DNA from: Actinomycetes bacterium
GTDB lineage: Bacteria; Actinomycetota; Humimicrobiia; Humimicrobiales; Humimicrobiaceae
DNA length: 8,123 nt
Assembly: GCA_030609215.1 (NCBI GenBank)
Contig: JAUWCR010000050.1
Span: 1-8,123 of the forward strand
Direction of reading: 5' to 3'
Part shown: positions 1 through 6,784 of the stretch, piece by piece
Layout of the letters: every line of letters begins with the position of its first letter
How positions within the stretch are numbered: position 1 is the stretch's first letter
Program-made: the position numbers and the translations under genes
Notes under the pieces: generated by a model
Told to the model about the DNA's origin: nothing
Database searches by the model: none
What the model saw: the letters and a program-made list of their open reading frames with translations, nothing else

Positions 1-506
1 ATAAAATAAAAGGTTCAGTTATTTCAGCAGTTGACCTTGTTAAAGGAATAGGCATATTAGCAGGACTGCGGTCCGTAGAAGTTGAAAATGCTACTGGGAA
101 CATTCATACAAATTTTACAGGGAAAGCTGAAGCTGCCATTAAGGAGATCCAGAATGGCCAGGATTTTGTTTATCTTCATATAGAAGCACCGGACGAATGC
201 AGCCACCAGGCAGATATAGGAAACAAGGTTAAAGCAATTGAGATAATTGATAAAAAAGTAATTAAAATTATTAAGGAAGCATTAGATAGGGAAGTGTTTG
301 ACTATAAGATAATGATTCTTCCTGATCACTATACTCCTATCTCACTGCGGACTCATACTGACGAACCTGTGCCTTTTTTAATATATACAAGCAATGATGT
401 AAGGGATAATCCACTACAGAAGTACTGTGAATCCATAGCAGAAAAGGCAGGGTTATATTTTGATATGGGCTATAAACTAACTAATTATTTTTTTGGTAAG
501 AAATAA
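1..506 (+). CDS. apgM: Cofactor-independent phosphoglycerate mutase, archaeal type (ApgM), C-terminal part
   Basis: This enzyme interconverts 3-phosphoglycerate and 2-phosphoglycerate in glycolysis and gluconeogenesis in the cytosol. The reading frame is open from base 3, and 167 codons are visible before the TAA at 504-506; the family is about 400 residues, so more than half lies upstream of the window. Visible family signatures are ISAVDLVKGIG (in-window residues 7-17), the metal-site segment HIEAPDECSHQAD (59-71) with Asp64 and His68, and DHYTP (108-112) followed by a THTDEPVPF segment (117-125). These are hallmarks of the alkaline-phosphatase-fold iPGM branch typical of archaea and some anaerobic bacteria rather than of the GpmI branch. 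A probable terminator follows 21 bases after the stop, so it looks like the end of its own transcription unit. Internal ATG codons are not starts, because the conserved motifs lie upstream of them. Confidence 0.93.
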   Translation, partial: KIKGSVISAVDLVKGIGILAGLRSVEVENATGNIHTNFTGKAEAAIKEIQNGQDFVYLHIEAPDECSHQADIGNKVKAIEIIDKKVIKIIKEALDREVFDYKIMILPDHYTPISLRTHTDEPVPFLIYTSNDVRDNPLQKYCESIAEKAGLYFDMGYKLTNYFFGKK

Positions 507-527
507 TAGAATAGGAAATTTAAAATA

Positions 528-566
528 GTTAGACAAATATCCTGTAATATGCTAACCTTTTTCTTT
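528..566 (+). terminator. Probable intrinsic terminator after apgM
   Basis: GTTAG (528-532) pairs with CTAAC (552-556). The stem is extended by C534-G551 and an ATAT/ATAT segment (537-540 with 547-550) around a CCTGTA loop, and is followed directly by a pyrimidine tract, CCTTTTTCTTT. The stem has a bulge and is AT-rich, so it is weaker than a textbook terminator. Its place between apgM and the next promoter supports the call. Confidence 0.45.
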
Positions 567-620
567 CAATAGTTGGAAATTATAAAATTGGTTGAAATAG
601 TTAATTACAAGTAAGCTAAT

Positions 621-649
621 TTGACAATTAAATATAGAATAAAACTAGT
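621..649 (+). promoter_or_regulatory. Putative sigma-A promoter of the Trp T-box/trpB2 unit
   Basis: A perfect -35 box TTGACA (621-626) is followed after 17 bases by ACTAGT (644-649), which matches only half of the TATAAT consensus. Transcription would start near 656, just before the T-box stem I begins, which is where a leader promoter is expected. The -35 box and position are good and the -10 box is poor, so the exact -10 is uncertain. Confidence 0.5.
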
Positions 650-651
650 GA

Positions 652-938
652 TCAGGAGTAGTAAGCACTAAGCAGTATACAGAGAGCCGCTGATGGTGAG
701 AATGCGGTTGCAAGGCTGGTGACTGAATGGGCCTGTGAGGTGACTGTCTAAAATCTAATAGATTATTAGAGAGTAAGTCAGTTCGGCTTCCTCCGTTATC
801 AAAGGATAGGATATTGTAAAGTATCTGAAAATAATGAGAGCATGGAATAATTTTTTATTATTCTGTGAAGTAGAGTGGCAACGCGGGATTAACCTCTCGT
901 CTCTACAAATAGTAGAGATTTGGGAGGTTTTTTTATTT
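652..938 (+). promoter_or_regulatory. T-box leader, tryptophan-specific (specifier UGG)
   Basis: This is a transcription-attenuation riboswitch that binds uncharged tRNA and lets transcription continue into the downstream gene. Stem I shows the typical AGAGAGCC (681-688) bulge region and an apical GGTGAGAAT (695-703). On the descending strand, CTGAATGGGCCTGTGAG (723-739) places UGG at 728-730 as the specifier codon, which decodes Trp. A small hairpin CTAATA/TATTAG (755-769) and an 11-bp stem (841-851 with 857-867, the stem III position) follow. The T-box proper, AGAGTGGCAACGCGGG (872-887), has the acceptor-binding bulge UGGC; the C at the variable position would pair with discriminator base G73, as found in bacterial tRNA-Trp. 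The antiterminator pairs GTAGAG (870-875) with CTCTAC (901-906), and the same CTCTAC can instead pair with 912-917 in the terminator. The downstream gene, trpB2, agrees with a Trp sensor. Confidence 0.95.
891..935 (+). terminator. T-box regulated intrinsic terminator
   Basis: AACCTC (891-896) and TCTCTAC (900-906) pair with GTAGAGA (912-918) and GAGGTT (924-929) around an AAATA loop, with a small internal bulge, followed by a run of Ts (928-934). It shares the CTCTAC strand with the antiterminator, so the two structures exclude each other. Transcription should stop here when tRNA-Trp is charged. Confidence 0.92.
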
Positions 939-1246
939 TCAGGAAGTTTTTTAAGTTTTAAAGGCATAAGATTTTGTTTTTTAAATTATCAAGTAAAAAG
1001 AAAGGCAGGGTGATTAGGTTGATGCCATTATTATGGTAGTTATCTCAAATATATGTTCTATTAGTATGCTGTTTGTAATTATATCTAAAGAGCTGGCTAA
1101 TATCGCATTAGCTGGAGAGCATTAATTAGGATTATTTAAACAGGTATTATTGGAATAACTGTGTTACTAACGGAAAATAGTGTTTAAATTATAATTAGAT
1201 TTAAATTATTAAAAAATATTTTAAGAGATTTAGAAAGGAGAATAAA
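939..1246 (+). other. Leader-to-gene gap with a possible 30-codon ORF and a ribosome binding site
   Basis: About 300 bases separate the T-box terminator from trpB2. No recognised gene is present. One frame, open from 1018, contains an ATG at 1033 and ends at a TAA at 1123-1125, giving a 30-residue, mostly hydrophobic peptide (MVVISNICSISML then FVIISKELANIALAGEH). It has no convincing Shine-Dalgarno sequence, only AGG 14 bases upstream. A 6-bp hairpin GCTAAT/ATTAGC (1096-1112) and an 8-of-9-bp hairpin (about 1140-1162) are also visible but have no U-tract. The segment ends in AGAAAGGAG (1232-1240), the strong binding site of trpB2. The small ORF could be a short membrane peptide, a relic of a lost gene, or chance. 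Confidence 0.35.
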
Positions 1247-2608
1247 ATGGACAAAAGAACAAAATTTATACTTGATGAGGAGGAAATACCAGAAAGTTGG
1301 TATAATATTCAGGCAGATTTACCTGAGCCCCTTCCGCCGGTTATACACCCAGCTACGGGGAAGCCAATAACTCCAGATGATCTGGCTCCATTATTTCCTA
1401 TGGAACTTATTAAGCAGGAAGTAAGTACTGAGCGCTGGATTGAGATTCCTGAAGAGATAAGAGATATTTACAGGTTATGGAGGCCTACTACATTATTTCG
1501 AGCACATAGGCTGGAGAAGGTTTTGGATACACCAGCTAAGATTTTTTACAAATATGAAGGGTCGAGCCCTCCTGGCAGCCATAAACCTAATACTGCTGTA
1601 GCGCAAGCCTACTACAATATGAAGGAAGGTGTCAAGCGTATAACTACAGAAACTGGAGCAGGACAATGGGGAAGTGCGTTATCTTTTGGAGGTGCTTGTT
1701 TTGGTATAGAAATTAAAGTTTACATGGTATCAATTAGTTATTACCAGAAACCTTACAGGCGTGTAATGATGGAAGTATGGGGCGGAAAATGTGTCCCCAG
1801 TCCAAGCAAGGATACAAAGGCAGGACGAGATATGTTAGCAGAAGACCCTGATTGTCCCGGCAGCCTGGGCCTTGCCATCAGTGAGGCTGTAGAAGATGCA
1901 GTTTCTCGTGATGATACTCATTATTCATTGGGTAGTGTACTTAATCATGTTTTATTGCATCAGACTGTAAATGGCCTGGAAGCGAAAAAATTAATGGAGA
2001 AGGCAGATGTCTACCCGGATATAATTGTTGGCTGTGTTGGCGGAGGTTCAAATTTTGCAGGGCTTTTCCTGCCTTTTGTAAAGGATAAAATTGATGGGAC
2101 AAAGCCAGACTTGCGTATAATAAATGTAGAGCCTATGTCTGCTCCAACTTTAACTAAGGGCCCTTATGCCTATGATTTTGGTGATAAAGCAGGACTAACA
2201 CCGCTAATGAAGATGTTTACCTTAGGGCATGATTTTATTCCACCTCCAATTCATGCTGGAGGCCTTCGCTATCATGGAATGGCACCTATTATCTGTCATT
2301 TAGCTGATCTTGGTTTCGTTGAAGCAAGAGCTATACACCAGCTGGGAACTTTTGAAGCAGGGATAACTTTTGCTCGAAGCGAAGGTATTATAAGCGCGCC
2401 TGAAACGGATCATGCTATAAAGGCTGGTATTGATGAGGCTTTAAAGTGCAAAGAAACAGGAGAATCAAAAACTATTCTTATAGCTCATAGTGGGCATGGA
2501 CATGTTGATATGGCTGCTTATGATGCATACTTGTCAGATAAACTGAAAGATTATGAGTATCCTGAGGAAAAAATCAAAGAAGCTTTAAAAAATCTGCCAA
2601 AGGTTTAA
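1247..2608 (+). CDS. trpB2: Tryptophan synthase beta chain, TrpB2 type (PLP-dependent)
   Basis: The predicted reaction is condensation of indole with L-serine to L-tryptophan with pyridoxal phosphate. The 453-residue length and the N-terminal extension ([18 protein letters not shown], residues 14-31) mark the TrpB2 class, which is longer than the usual roughly 400-residue TrpB1. Visible motifs are GRPTPLF-like [13 protein letters not shown] (78-90), GSHKPNTA (110-117) with the Schiff-base Lys113, ETGAGQWG (135-142) with the catalytic-type Glu135, the phosphate-binding GGGSN (265-269), Glu295 in the NVEP segment, and the C-terminal HSGHGHVDM (414-422) typical of TrpB2. The start is ATG 1247, with AGGAG six bases upstream. 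It is the only gene visible behind the Trp T-box, and a strong hairpin follows it. No trpA is next to it, so it may work alone on free indole or with a TrpA encoded elsewhere; that is inference. Other TrpB-like PLP enzymes are the alternative, but the Trp-specific leader favours this call. Confidence 0.93.
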   Translation: MDKRTKFILDEEEIPESWYNIQADLPEPLPPVIHPATGKPITPDDLAPLFPMELIKQEVSTERWIEIPEEIRDIYRLWRPTTLFRAHRLEKVLDTPAKIFYKYEGSSPPGSHKPNTAVAQAYYNMKEGVKRITTETGAGQWGSALSFGGACFGIEIKVYMVSISYYQKPYRRVMMEVWGGKCVPSPSKDTKAGRDMLAEDPDCPGSLGLAISEAVEDAVSRDDTHYSLGSVLNHVLLHQTVNGLEAKKLMEKADVYPDIIVGCVGGGSNFAGLFLPFVKDKIDGTKPDLRIINVEPMSAPTLTKGPYAYDFGDKAGLTPLMKMFTLGHDFIPPPIHAGGLRYHGMAPIICHLADLGFVEARAIHQLGTFEAGITFARSEGIISAPETDHAIKAGIDEALKCKETGESKTILIAHSGHGHVDMAAYDAYLSDKLKDYEYPEEKIKEALKNLPKV

Positions 2609-2623
2609 GAGAAAAAGTTACGA

Positions 2624-2661
2624 TGGAGGGATTATTTTATAATCCCTCCAAATCCTCTTTT
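2624..2661 (+). terminator. Intrinsic terminator-like hairpin after trpB2
   Basis: A perfect stem, TGGAGGGATTA (2624-2634) with TAATCCCTCCA (2640-2650), closes a five-base TTTTA loop 16 bases after the trpB2 stop. The following AAATCCTCTTTT contains only a late, short U-tract, so termination may be partial. The stem itself is strong and its place between two transcription units supports the call. Confidence 0.65.
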
Positions 2662-2681
2662 AAAAGCAATTAAAAAAACAC

Positions 2682-2710
2682 TTGATTTTTTTTTAATTAA
2701 TATGTATCAT
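2682..2710 (+). promoter_or_regulatory. Putative promoter of rho
   Basis: TTGATT (2682-2687, four of six consensus bases) is followed after 17 bases by TATCAT (2705-2710, five of six). A transcript would start near 2717 and give rho a leader of about 245 bases. The surroundings are very AT-rich, so chance matches are likely; the correct spacing and the position just after the trpB2 hairpin are what favour it. Confidence 0.42.
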
Positions 2711-2961
2711 CTTAACACATAGTTGAATTAAAAATTAAAAAAGGCAAAAGAATACTTCATATTATTATAATCAAAAGCTCTTAAAAAATGTTGATGTCTA
2801 AGGACATTCAATTTTAGCAAAGGTTTGTTTAGGAATTAATTTATCCATACCACTTAAAATAAATCCCTAATATTTTTTAAAAGTGTATATTAATTTGAAA
2901 ATACTTGTTTTGTCTGGAATTTTTTTAGCTATAAATTCAGAATTTTTAAAAGGAGAGGTAA
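2711..2961 (+). other. AT-rich rho leader with a short hairpin
   Basis: No gene is visible in this stretch. TTGATGTC (2791-2798) can pair with GACATTCAA (2803-2811) around a TAAG loop, with one bulged base, and is followed by TTTT (2812-2815); this could be a weak terminator or attenuator. Long untranslated leaders that allow Rho to limit its own synthesis are known upstream of rho in other bacteria; such control here is inference. The segment ends in AGGAGAGG (2951-2958), a strong ribosome binding site for the TTG start of rho. Confidence 0.35.
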
Positions 2962-4380
2962 TTGATAGAAAAAATAAAAGAAATTAACAAGAAAGATCTA
3001 GAAAATAAAATAGTAGCAGATTTAAAAGAGATTGCTAAGCAATTAGATATTTCTGTGGTGTCTGGTTTAAAGAAGGAAGAATTGATAAATAAGATTTTAG
3101 AGAAAACACCTAAAGAAGAAGCTGAAAAATCTCAAGCCGTAGCTGCTAAGACAATTGAGGGGGAAATAGTAGAGGAGAAAGAAAAAGAGAGAGTTACTTA
3201 TAGAAGGAAGGGGTTTTCTGGCGAACCTGAAGTATATGAAGAAAAGATGAAAGGAGTCCTTGACATACTGGCTGAAGGATATGGATTCTTAAGATCAAGC
3301 GGATATCTGCAGGGTCCTAATGATATTTATGTATCTCAGTCCCAGATTAGAAGGTTCCGCTTAAAACAGGGTGATGAGGTTTACGGACAGGTTAGGCCGC
3401 CAAAGGATAAAGAAAAGTATAATGCACTTTTAAGAATCGAGAAGGTAAATGATAGTGACCCGGAATTTATAAGAAGAAGAAAACCATTCGAGAATCTAAC
3501 TCCTATTTATCCCATTAATAGGTTAAGGCTTGAAACTGCTAATTCTAGTAATATTACTTCACGGATCATTGATCTGATATGTCCAATTGGGAAAGGACAG
3601 AGAGGACTTATAGTATCTCCTCCCAAGGCAGGCAAAACAACAATAATGAAAGATATTGCTAATAGTGTTTCAGCTAATAATCCTGAAGTTAGTATTATGG
3701 TTTTACTTGTTGACGAGAGACCTGAAGAAGTGACAGACATGGAGCGTTCCATAAAAGGCGAAGTAATAAGTTCTACATTTGACCAGCCTTCAGAAAATCA
3801 TATACAGGTTTCAGAATTAGTTATGCAGAGAGCTAAAAGGCTGGTTGAGCACGGAAGAGATATACTTATACTTCTTGATAGTATAACACGTCTTGCAAGA
3901 GCTTATAATTTATCTATTCCTGCAAGCGGCAGAGTCCTGTCGGGCGGAGTGGATTCTACAGCACTATTTCCCCCAAAAAGATTTTTTGGCGCTGCTAGAA
4001 ATATTGAAGACGGAGGTAGTCTTACCATACTTGCTACAGCATTAATCGAGACTGGAAGCAGAATGGATGAGGTGATTTTTGAAGAGTTTAAAGGTACTGG
4101 AAATATGGAAATTAATCTGGATAGAAAATTAGCAGATAAAAGAATTTTTCCAGCAATAGATATCACAAGGTCTGGAACCAGAAAAGAAGAGCTCTTAATG
4201 GATGAAGAAGAAGCCAAGTTAGTATGGAAGCTCAGAAGAATTATACATGATAAGGAGCCAGAGCCGGCTATAGAACAGTTAATTGATTACGTAAGGAAAA
4301 CTAAAACCAACAAGGACTTTCTTAATGCTATTAAAGCAAGCTTCAAGCAAAATAGGGCAACTATAAATTCCAGGGTTTAG
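2962..4380 (+). CDS. rho: Transcription termination factor Rho
   Basis: Rho is a hexameric RNA helicase/ATPase that loads on unstructured nascent RNA and releases RNA polymerase. The 472 residues show a Rho_N helical domain (about 12-50), a charged Lys/Glu-rich linker (about 50-95), a cold-shock-like RNA-binding domain (about 97-165) with GYGFLR (106-111), and the RecA-like ATPase. Walker A is SPPKAGKTT (219-227) and Walker B ILILLD (301-306); the secondary RNA-binding loop [12 protein letters not shown] (324-335) and [13 protein letters not shown] (358-370) follow. The start is TTG 2962: AGGAGAGG ends three bases upstream, and no ATG or GTG precedes the conserved Rho_N region in frame. It is somewhat longer than E. 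coli Rho (419), the difference lying mostly in the charged linker. It probably heads the cluster with rpmE, the DUF1385 gene, prfA and prmC, though rpmE may also have its own promoter. Confidence 0.98.
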   Translation: MIEKIKEINKKDLENKIVADLKEIAKQLDISVVSGLKKEELINKILEKTPKEEAEKSQAVAAKTIEGEIVEEKEKERVTYRRKGFSGEPEVYEEKMKGVLDILAEGYGFLRSSGYLQGPNDIYVSQSQIRRFRLKQGDEVYGQVRPPKDKEKYNALLRIEKVNDSDPEFIRRRKPFENLTPIYPINRLRLETANSSNITSRIIDLICPIGKGQRGLIVSPPKAGKTTIMKDIANSVSANNPEVSIMVLLVDERPEEVTDMERSIKGEVISSTFDQPSENHIQVSELVMQRAKRLVEHGRDILILLDSITRLARAYNLSIPASGRVLSGGVDSTALFPPKRFFGAARNIEDGGSLTILATALIETGSRMDEVIFEEFKGTGNMEINLDRKLADKRIFPAIDITRSGTRKEELLMDEEEAKLVWKLRRIIHDKEPEPAIEQLIDYVRKTKTNKDFLNAIKASFKQNRATINSRV

Positions 4381-4434
4381 TATTTGATAGAAGCATCATT
4401 TACCGATTACCATATTTATGATAATATATCTCAC

Positions 4435-4462
4435 TTGAAACAAAAAACTATATAAATATAAA
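4435..4462 (+). promoter_or_regulatory. Putative promoter before rpmE
   Basis: TTGAAA (4435-4440) and TATAAA (4457-4462) are 16 bases apart, five of six consensus bases each. A transcript would start near 4469 with a leader of only about 15 bases before the rpmE ATG. There is no terminator between rho and rpmE, so this would be an additional internal promoter. AT-rich surroundings lower the confidence. Confidence 0.42.
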
Positions 4463-4483
4463 GTAAAATGGGGTTTGGAAATT

Positions 4484-4690
4484 ATGAAAAAAGGTATACA
4501 TCCGGATTATTATGATTGCACAGTTACATGTTCTTGCGGAAATAGTTTTAAGACAAAATCGACTAAAAAAGAATTAAAAGTGGAAATATGCTCAAACTGT
4601 CATCCTTTTTATACCGGGAAACAAAAATTAGTAGACTCAGGTGGAAGAGTTGATAGATTTCAAAAGAGATTAAGCAAGAAAAAAAAGTAG
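4484..4690 (+). CDS. rpmE: 50S ribosomal protein L31 (zinc-binding form)
   Basis: L31 is a small protein of the large ribosomal subunit that helps bridge it to the small subunit. From ATG 4484 it has 68 residues, matching the usual 66-70, and begins [11 protein letters not shown] as in many bacterial L31 proteins. The zinc-ribbon cysteines are present: CSC at 16-18 (Cys16 and Cys18) and CSNC at 36-39 (Cys36 and Cys39), so this is the C+ form and not the zinc-free YkgM-like form. HPFYTGKQ (40-47) and [10 protein letters not shown] (53-62) complete the family signature, with a lysine-rich tail. A TTG at 4475 would add three residues, but the family start favours the ATG. The ribosome binding site is weak (GGGG 10 bases upstream, or GGA closer). 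rho lies upstream and the DUF1385 gene 58 bases downstream. Confidence 0.97.
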   Translation: MKKGIHPDYYDCTVTCSCGNSFKTKSTKKELKVEICSNCHPFYTGKQKLVDSGGRVDRFQKRLSKKKK

Positions 4691-4748
4691 CAAAGAGAGT
4701 CTGTTATGAAAATTAAGTACGATAATACTCCAAAGGCAAGTGGTTTTA

Positions 4749-5666
4749 ATGCCTGAAAAATCAAGTAAAAACCAGTTTGGCGGGCAGGCAGTTATTGAAG
4801 GGGTAATGATGAGAGGCAGAAGATACTGGGCTCTTGCTGTTCGAAAACCTGACAAAAGTATATCAACCAGGTTATTTAAAGATATCTCATTAACTAAAAA
4901 ATACAGGGTGCTGGGTTTTGTATTTATCAGGGGAATAGTTGCTCTTATTGAGAATTTATCTCTTGGTTTTAAAGCATTGGGATATTCTGTGAATGAAGCT
5001 ACAGGAGAAGAGATAAAGTTTTCAAAAAAGGAAATGGCAATTTCTGTATCAATAGCTGCAGTGTTTGCAGTCGGAGTCTTTTTTATTCTTCCCACTGTAA
5101 TTGGCAGGAGTTTTAGCAAATTTTTTCCCAATTCTATTGTCTATAATATTATTGAAGGTTTAATCAGAATTGGATTTTTTTTATTATATATAGGGATAAT
5201 ATCCTTGCTAAAAGACGTTAAAAGGCTTTTTCAGTATCATGGAGCTGAGCATAAAACCATTCAGGCATATGAAAATGGTGAAGAGTTAATACCAGAAAAT
5301 GTTAAGAAATATAGCAGATTACATGTAAGGTGCGGAACGAGCTTTCTTCTGATTGTGATGGTTGTAGCTATTATTGTTTTTGCCCTGCTTGGCAAGCCTC
5401 CAATTTTATTAAGGCTGCTTTATAGGATAATTTTAATACCTGTTATAGCAGGAATATCTTACGAATTGATAAAGCTTGCCGGTAAATTTAGTAAATATAA
5501 GATTGTAAACATAATATTTTATCCAGGCCTGCTTCTACAAAAAATAACAACCAGGGAACCTGATGAGTCTCAGATGGAGGTTGCAATCAGTTCTTTAAAA
5601 AAGGTAATAGATGCAGAGGCTGGTGCTGACCAAAAAATGAAGACAGATAAATTAAATCAAAAGTAA
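4749..5666 (+). CDS. yqhQ: DUF1385 family membrane protein (YqhQ-like), function unknown
   Basis: The protein has about 305 residues and carries the DUF1385 hallmarks: FGGQAVIEGVMMRG near the N-terminus (residues 10-23 from ATG 4749), YHGAEHKTIQAYE (163-175), LHVRCGTSF (191-199), and a C-terminal REPDESQMEVA segment (269-279). Hydrophobic stretches at about 97-119, 131-154, 198-215 and 219-245 predict an integral membrane protein with several segments. The biochemical role of the family is not established. The start is uncertain: ATG 4749 gives the usual short lead into GGQAVIEG but has AAAGG 12 bases upstream, while GTG 4740 in the same frame lies only three bases after AAAGG. A 16-codon ORF overlaps the start (see findings). 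It sits between rpmE and prfA, an arrangement common in low-GC anaerobes, and prfA begins 32 bases after its stop, so they are probably cotranscribed. Confidence 0.93.
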   Translation: MPEKSSKNQFGGQAVIEGVMMRGRRYWALAVRKPDKSISTRLFKDISLTKKYRVLGFVFIRGIVALIENLSLGFKALGYSVNEATGEEIKFSKKEMAISVSIAAVFAVGVFFILPTVIGRSFSKFFPNSIVYNIIEGLIRIGFFLLYIGIISLLKDVKRLFQYHGAEHKTIQAYENGEELIPENVKKYSRLHVRCGTSFLLIVMVVAIIVFALLGKPPILLRLLYRIILIPVIAGISYELIKLAGKFSKYKIVNIIFYPGLLLQKITTREPDESQMEVAISSLKKVIDAEAGADQKMKTDKLNQK

Positions 5667-5698
5667 GTTAAAGAAAAGAAATATAAACAGGTATTACC

Positions 5699-6778
5699 AT
5701 GTCAGAATTACTCTCAAAATTAAAGCAATACGAAGATAGTTATGAAAAATTAGTGAGCAAACTTGGGACTCCAGATGTTTCAGCTAATCCTGAAAAGATA
5801 AAAGAATATGGTAAAAAAATATCTGAATTGGAGGATATAGTTAATGCATCAAAAAAATACAAGGAAGTTCTTTCTTCAATTACTGAAATAGAAGGAATGC
5901 TAAAAGATGAAAAAGAAGAAGAGATGAATAGATTTTTAAATGAAGAACTAAAAAATAACAATAAAGAAAAACAAAAACTTGAGGAAAAAATAAAAATATT
6001 ACTGACACCAAAAGATTTAAATGACAGAAAGAATGTAATAGTTGAAATAAGAGCAGGCGCAGGAGGAGATGAAGCAGCTCTTTTTGCAGAAGTATTATAC
6101 AGGCTTTATACTAAATTTGCAGAAAGTAAGAAATGGAGGCATATAGTATTAAGTTCTAATCCGCTTGGTATTGGTGGTTTTAAAGAAATTATATTTGGAA
6201 TTGAAGGTAAAAATGTATATTCAATAATGAAATATGAATCAGGAGTTCATAGAGTTCAGAGAGTTCCTGTAACAGAATCAAGTGGTAGAATTCATACTTC
6301 TACAGCAACAGTTGCTGTACTCCCTGAGGCGGAAGAAGTTGAGGTAAAAATAGATTCTTCTGATTTAAGAATAGATGTATTCAGGTCAAGCGGTCCTGGA
6401 GGGCAGTCTGTGAATACTACAGACTCTGCAGTAAGAGCAACACACCTGCCTACAGGAATGATAGTTAGCTGCCAGGACGAAAAATCACAGCTGCAGAATA
6501 AAGAGAAAGCTTTAAAAATTTTAAGAGCCCGCCTTAAAGAGATAGAAGAACAGAAGCAAATAAGCGAGCAGGTTGAAAATAGAAGAATGCAAATAGGAAG
6601 CGGTGACAGGAGTGAAAGGATAAGGACGTATAATTATCCACAAGGAAGAGTAACTGATCACAGAATAAATTTAACCTTGTATAAGCTTGACGAGATTTTA
6701 GAAGGTGATATTGGGGAGTTAATAGATGCTTTAAAAAGTGCTGACCAGAAGAAAAAAATTGAAAAAATAGGAGTATAA
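5699..6778 (+). CDS. prfA: Peptide chain release factor 1 (RF1)
   Basis: RF1 recognises UAA and UAG in the ribosomal A site and triggers hydrolysis of peptidyl-tRNA. The 359-residue length matches E. coli RF1 (360). An N-terminal helical domain (about 1-105) rich in Lys and Glu is followed by EIRAGAGGDEAALFA (116-130), then the codon-recognition tripeptide Pro-Val-Thr at 190-192 (the PxT motif of RF1, in place of the SPF of RF2), and the catalytic GGQ at 234-236 in RSSGPGGQSVNTTDSAVR. GSGDRSERIRTYNYPQGRVTDHR and LTLYKLDEIL complete the C-terminal domain. The start is ATG 5699 with CAGG seven bases upstream, a modest ribosome binding site. No in-frame TGA with an RF2-type frameshift signal is present, which agrees with RF1. 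prmC, whose product methylates the GGQ glutamine, starts six bases after the stop. Confidence 0.98.
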   Translation: MSELLSKLKQYEDSYEKLVSKLGTPDVSANPEKIKEYGKKISELEDIVNASKKYKEVLSSITEIEGMLKDEKEEEMNRFLNEELKNNNKEKQKLEEKIKILLTPKDLNDRKNVIVEIRAGAGGDEAALFAEVLYRLYTKFAESKKWRHIVLSSNPLGIGGFKEIIFGIEGKNVYSIMKYESGVHRVQRVPVTESSGRIHTSTATVAVLPEAEEVEVKIDSSDLRIDVFRSSGPGGQSVNTTDSAVRATHLPTGMIVSCQDEKSQLQNKEKALKILRARLKEIEEQKQISEQVENRRMQIGSGDRSERIRTYNYPQGRVTDHRINLTLYKLDEILEGDIGELIDALKSADQKKKIEKIGV

Positions 6779-6784
6779 TTATAT

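Noticed and set aside
755..967. 70-residue minus-strand ORF across the T-box
   Set aside because: It is antisense to the antiterminator and terminator structure, has no recognisable motif, and the leader explains the sequence.
1022..1039. Five-codon ORF MPLLW ending in a Trp codon before stop, a possible Trp leader peptide
   Set aside because: It is far too short, has one Trp codon, and no attenuator hairpins follow; the Trp response is already explained by the T-box.
2895..2935. TTGAAA and TATAAA just before rho as its promoter
   Set aside because: The two boxes are 29 bases apart, far from the 16-18 needed; the pair at 2682-2710 has correct spacing.
3507..4217. Minus-strand ORFs of 81 and 104 residues inside rho
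   Set aside because: They are mirror-image open frames of the strongly conserved Rho ATPase domain and have no motif of their own.
4670..5131. 153-residue minus-strand ORF opposite the DUF1385 gene
   Set aside because: It lies antisense to the conserved GGQAVIEGVMMRG region, resembles no family, and would conflict with a well-supported gene.
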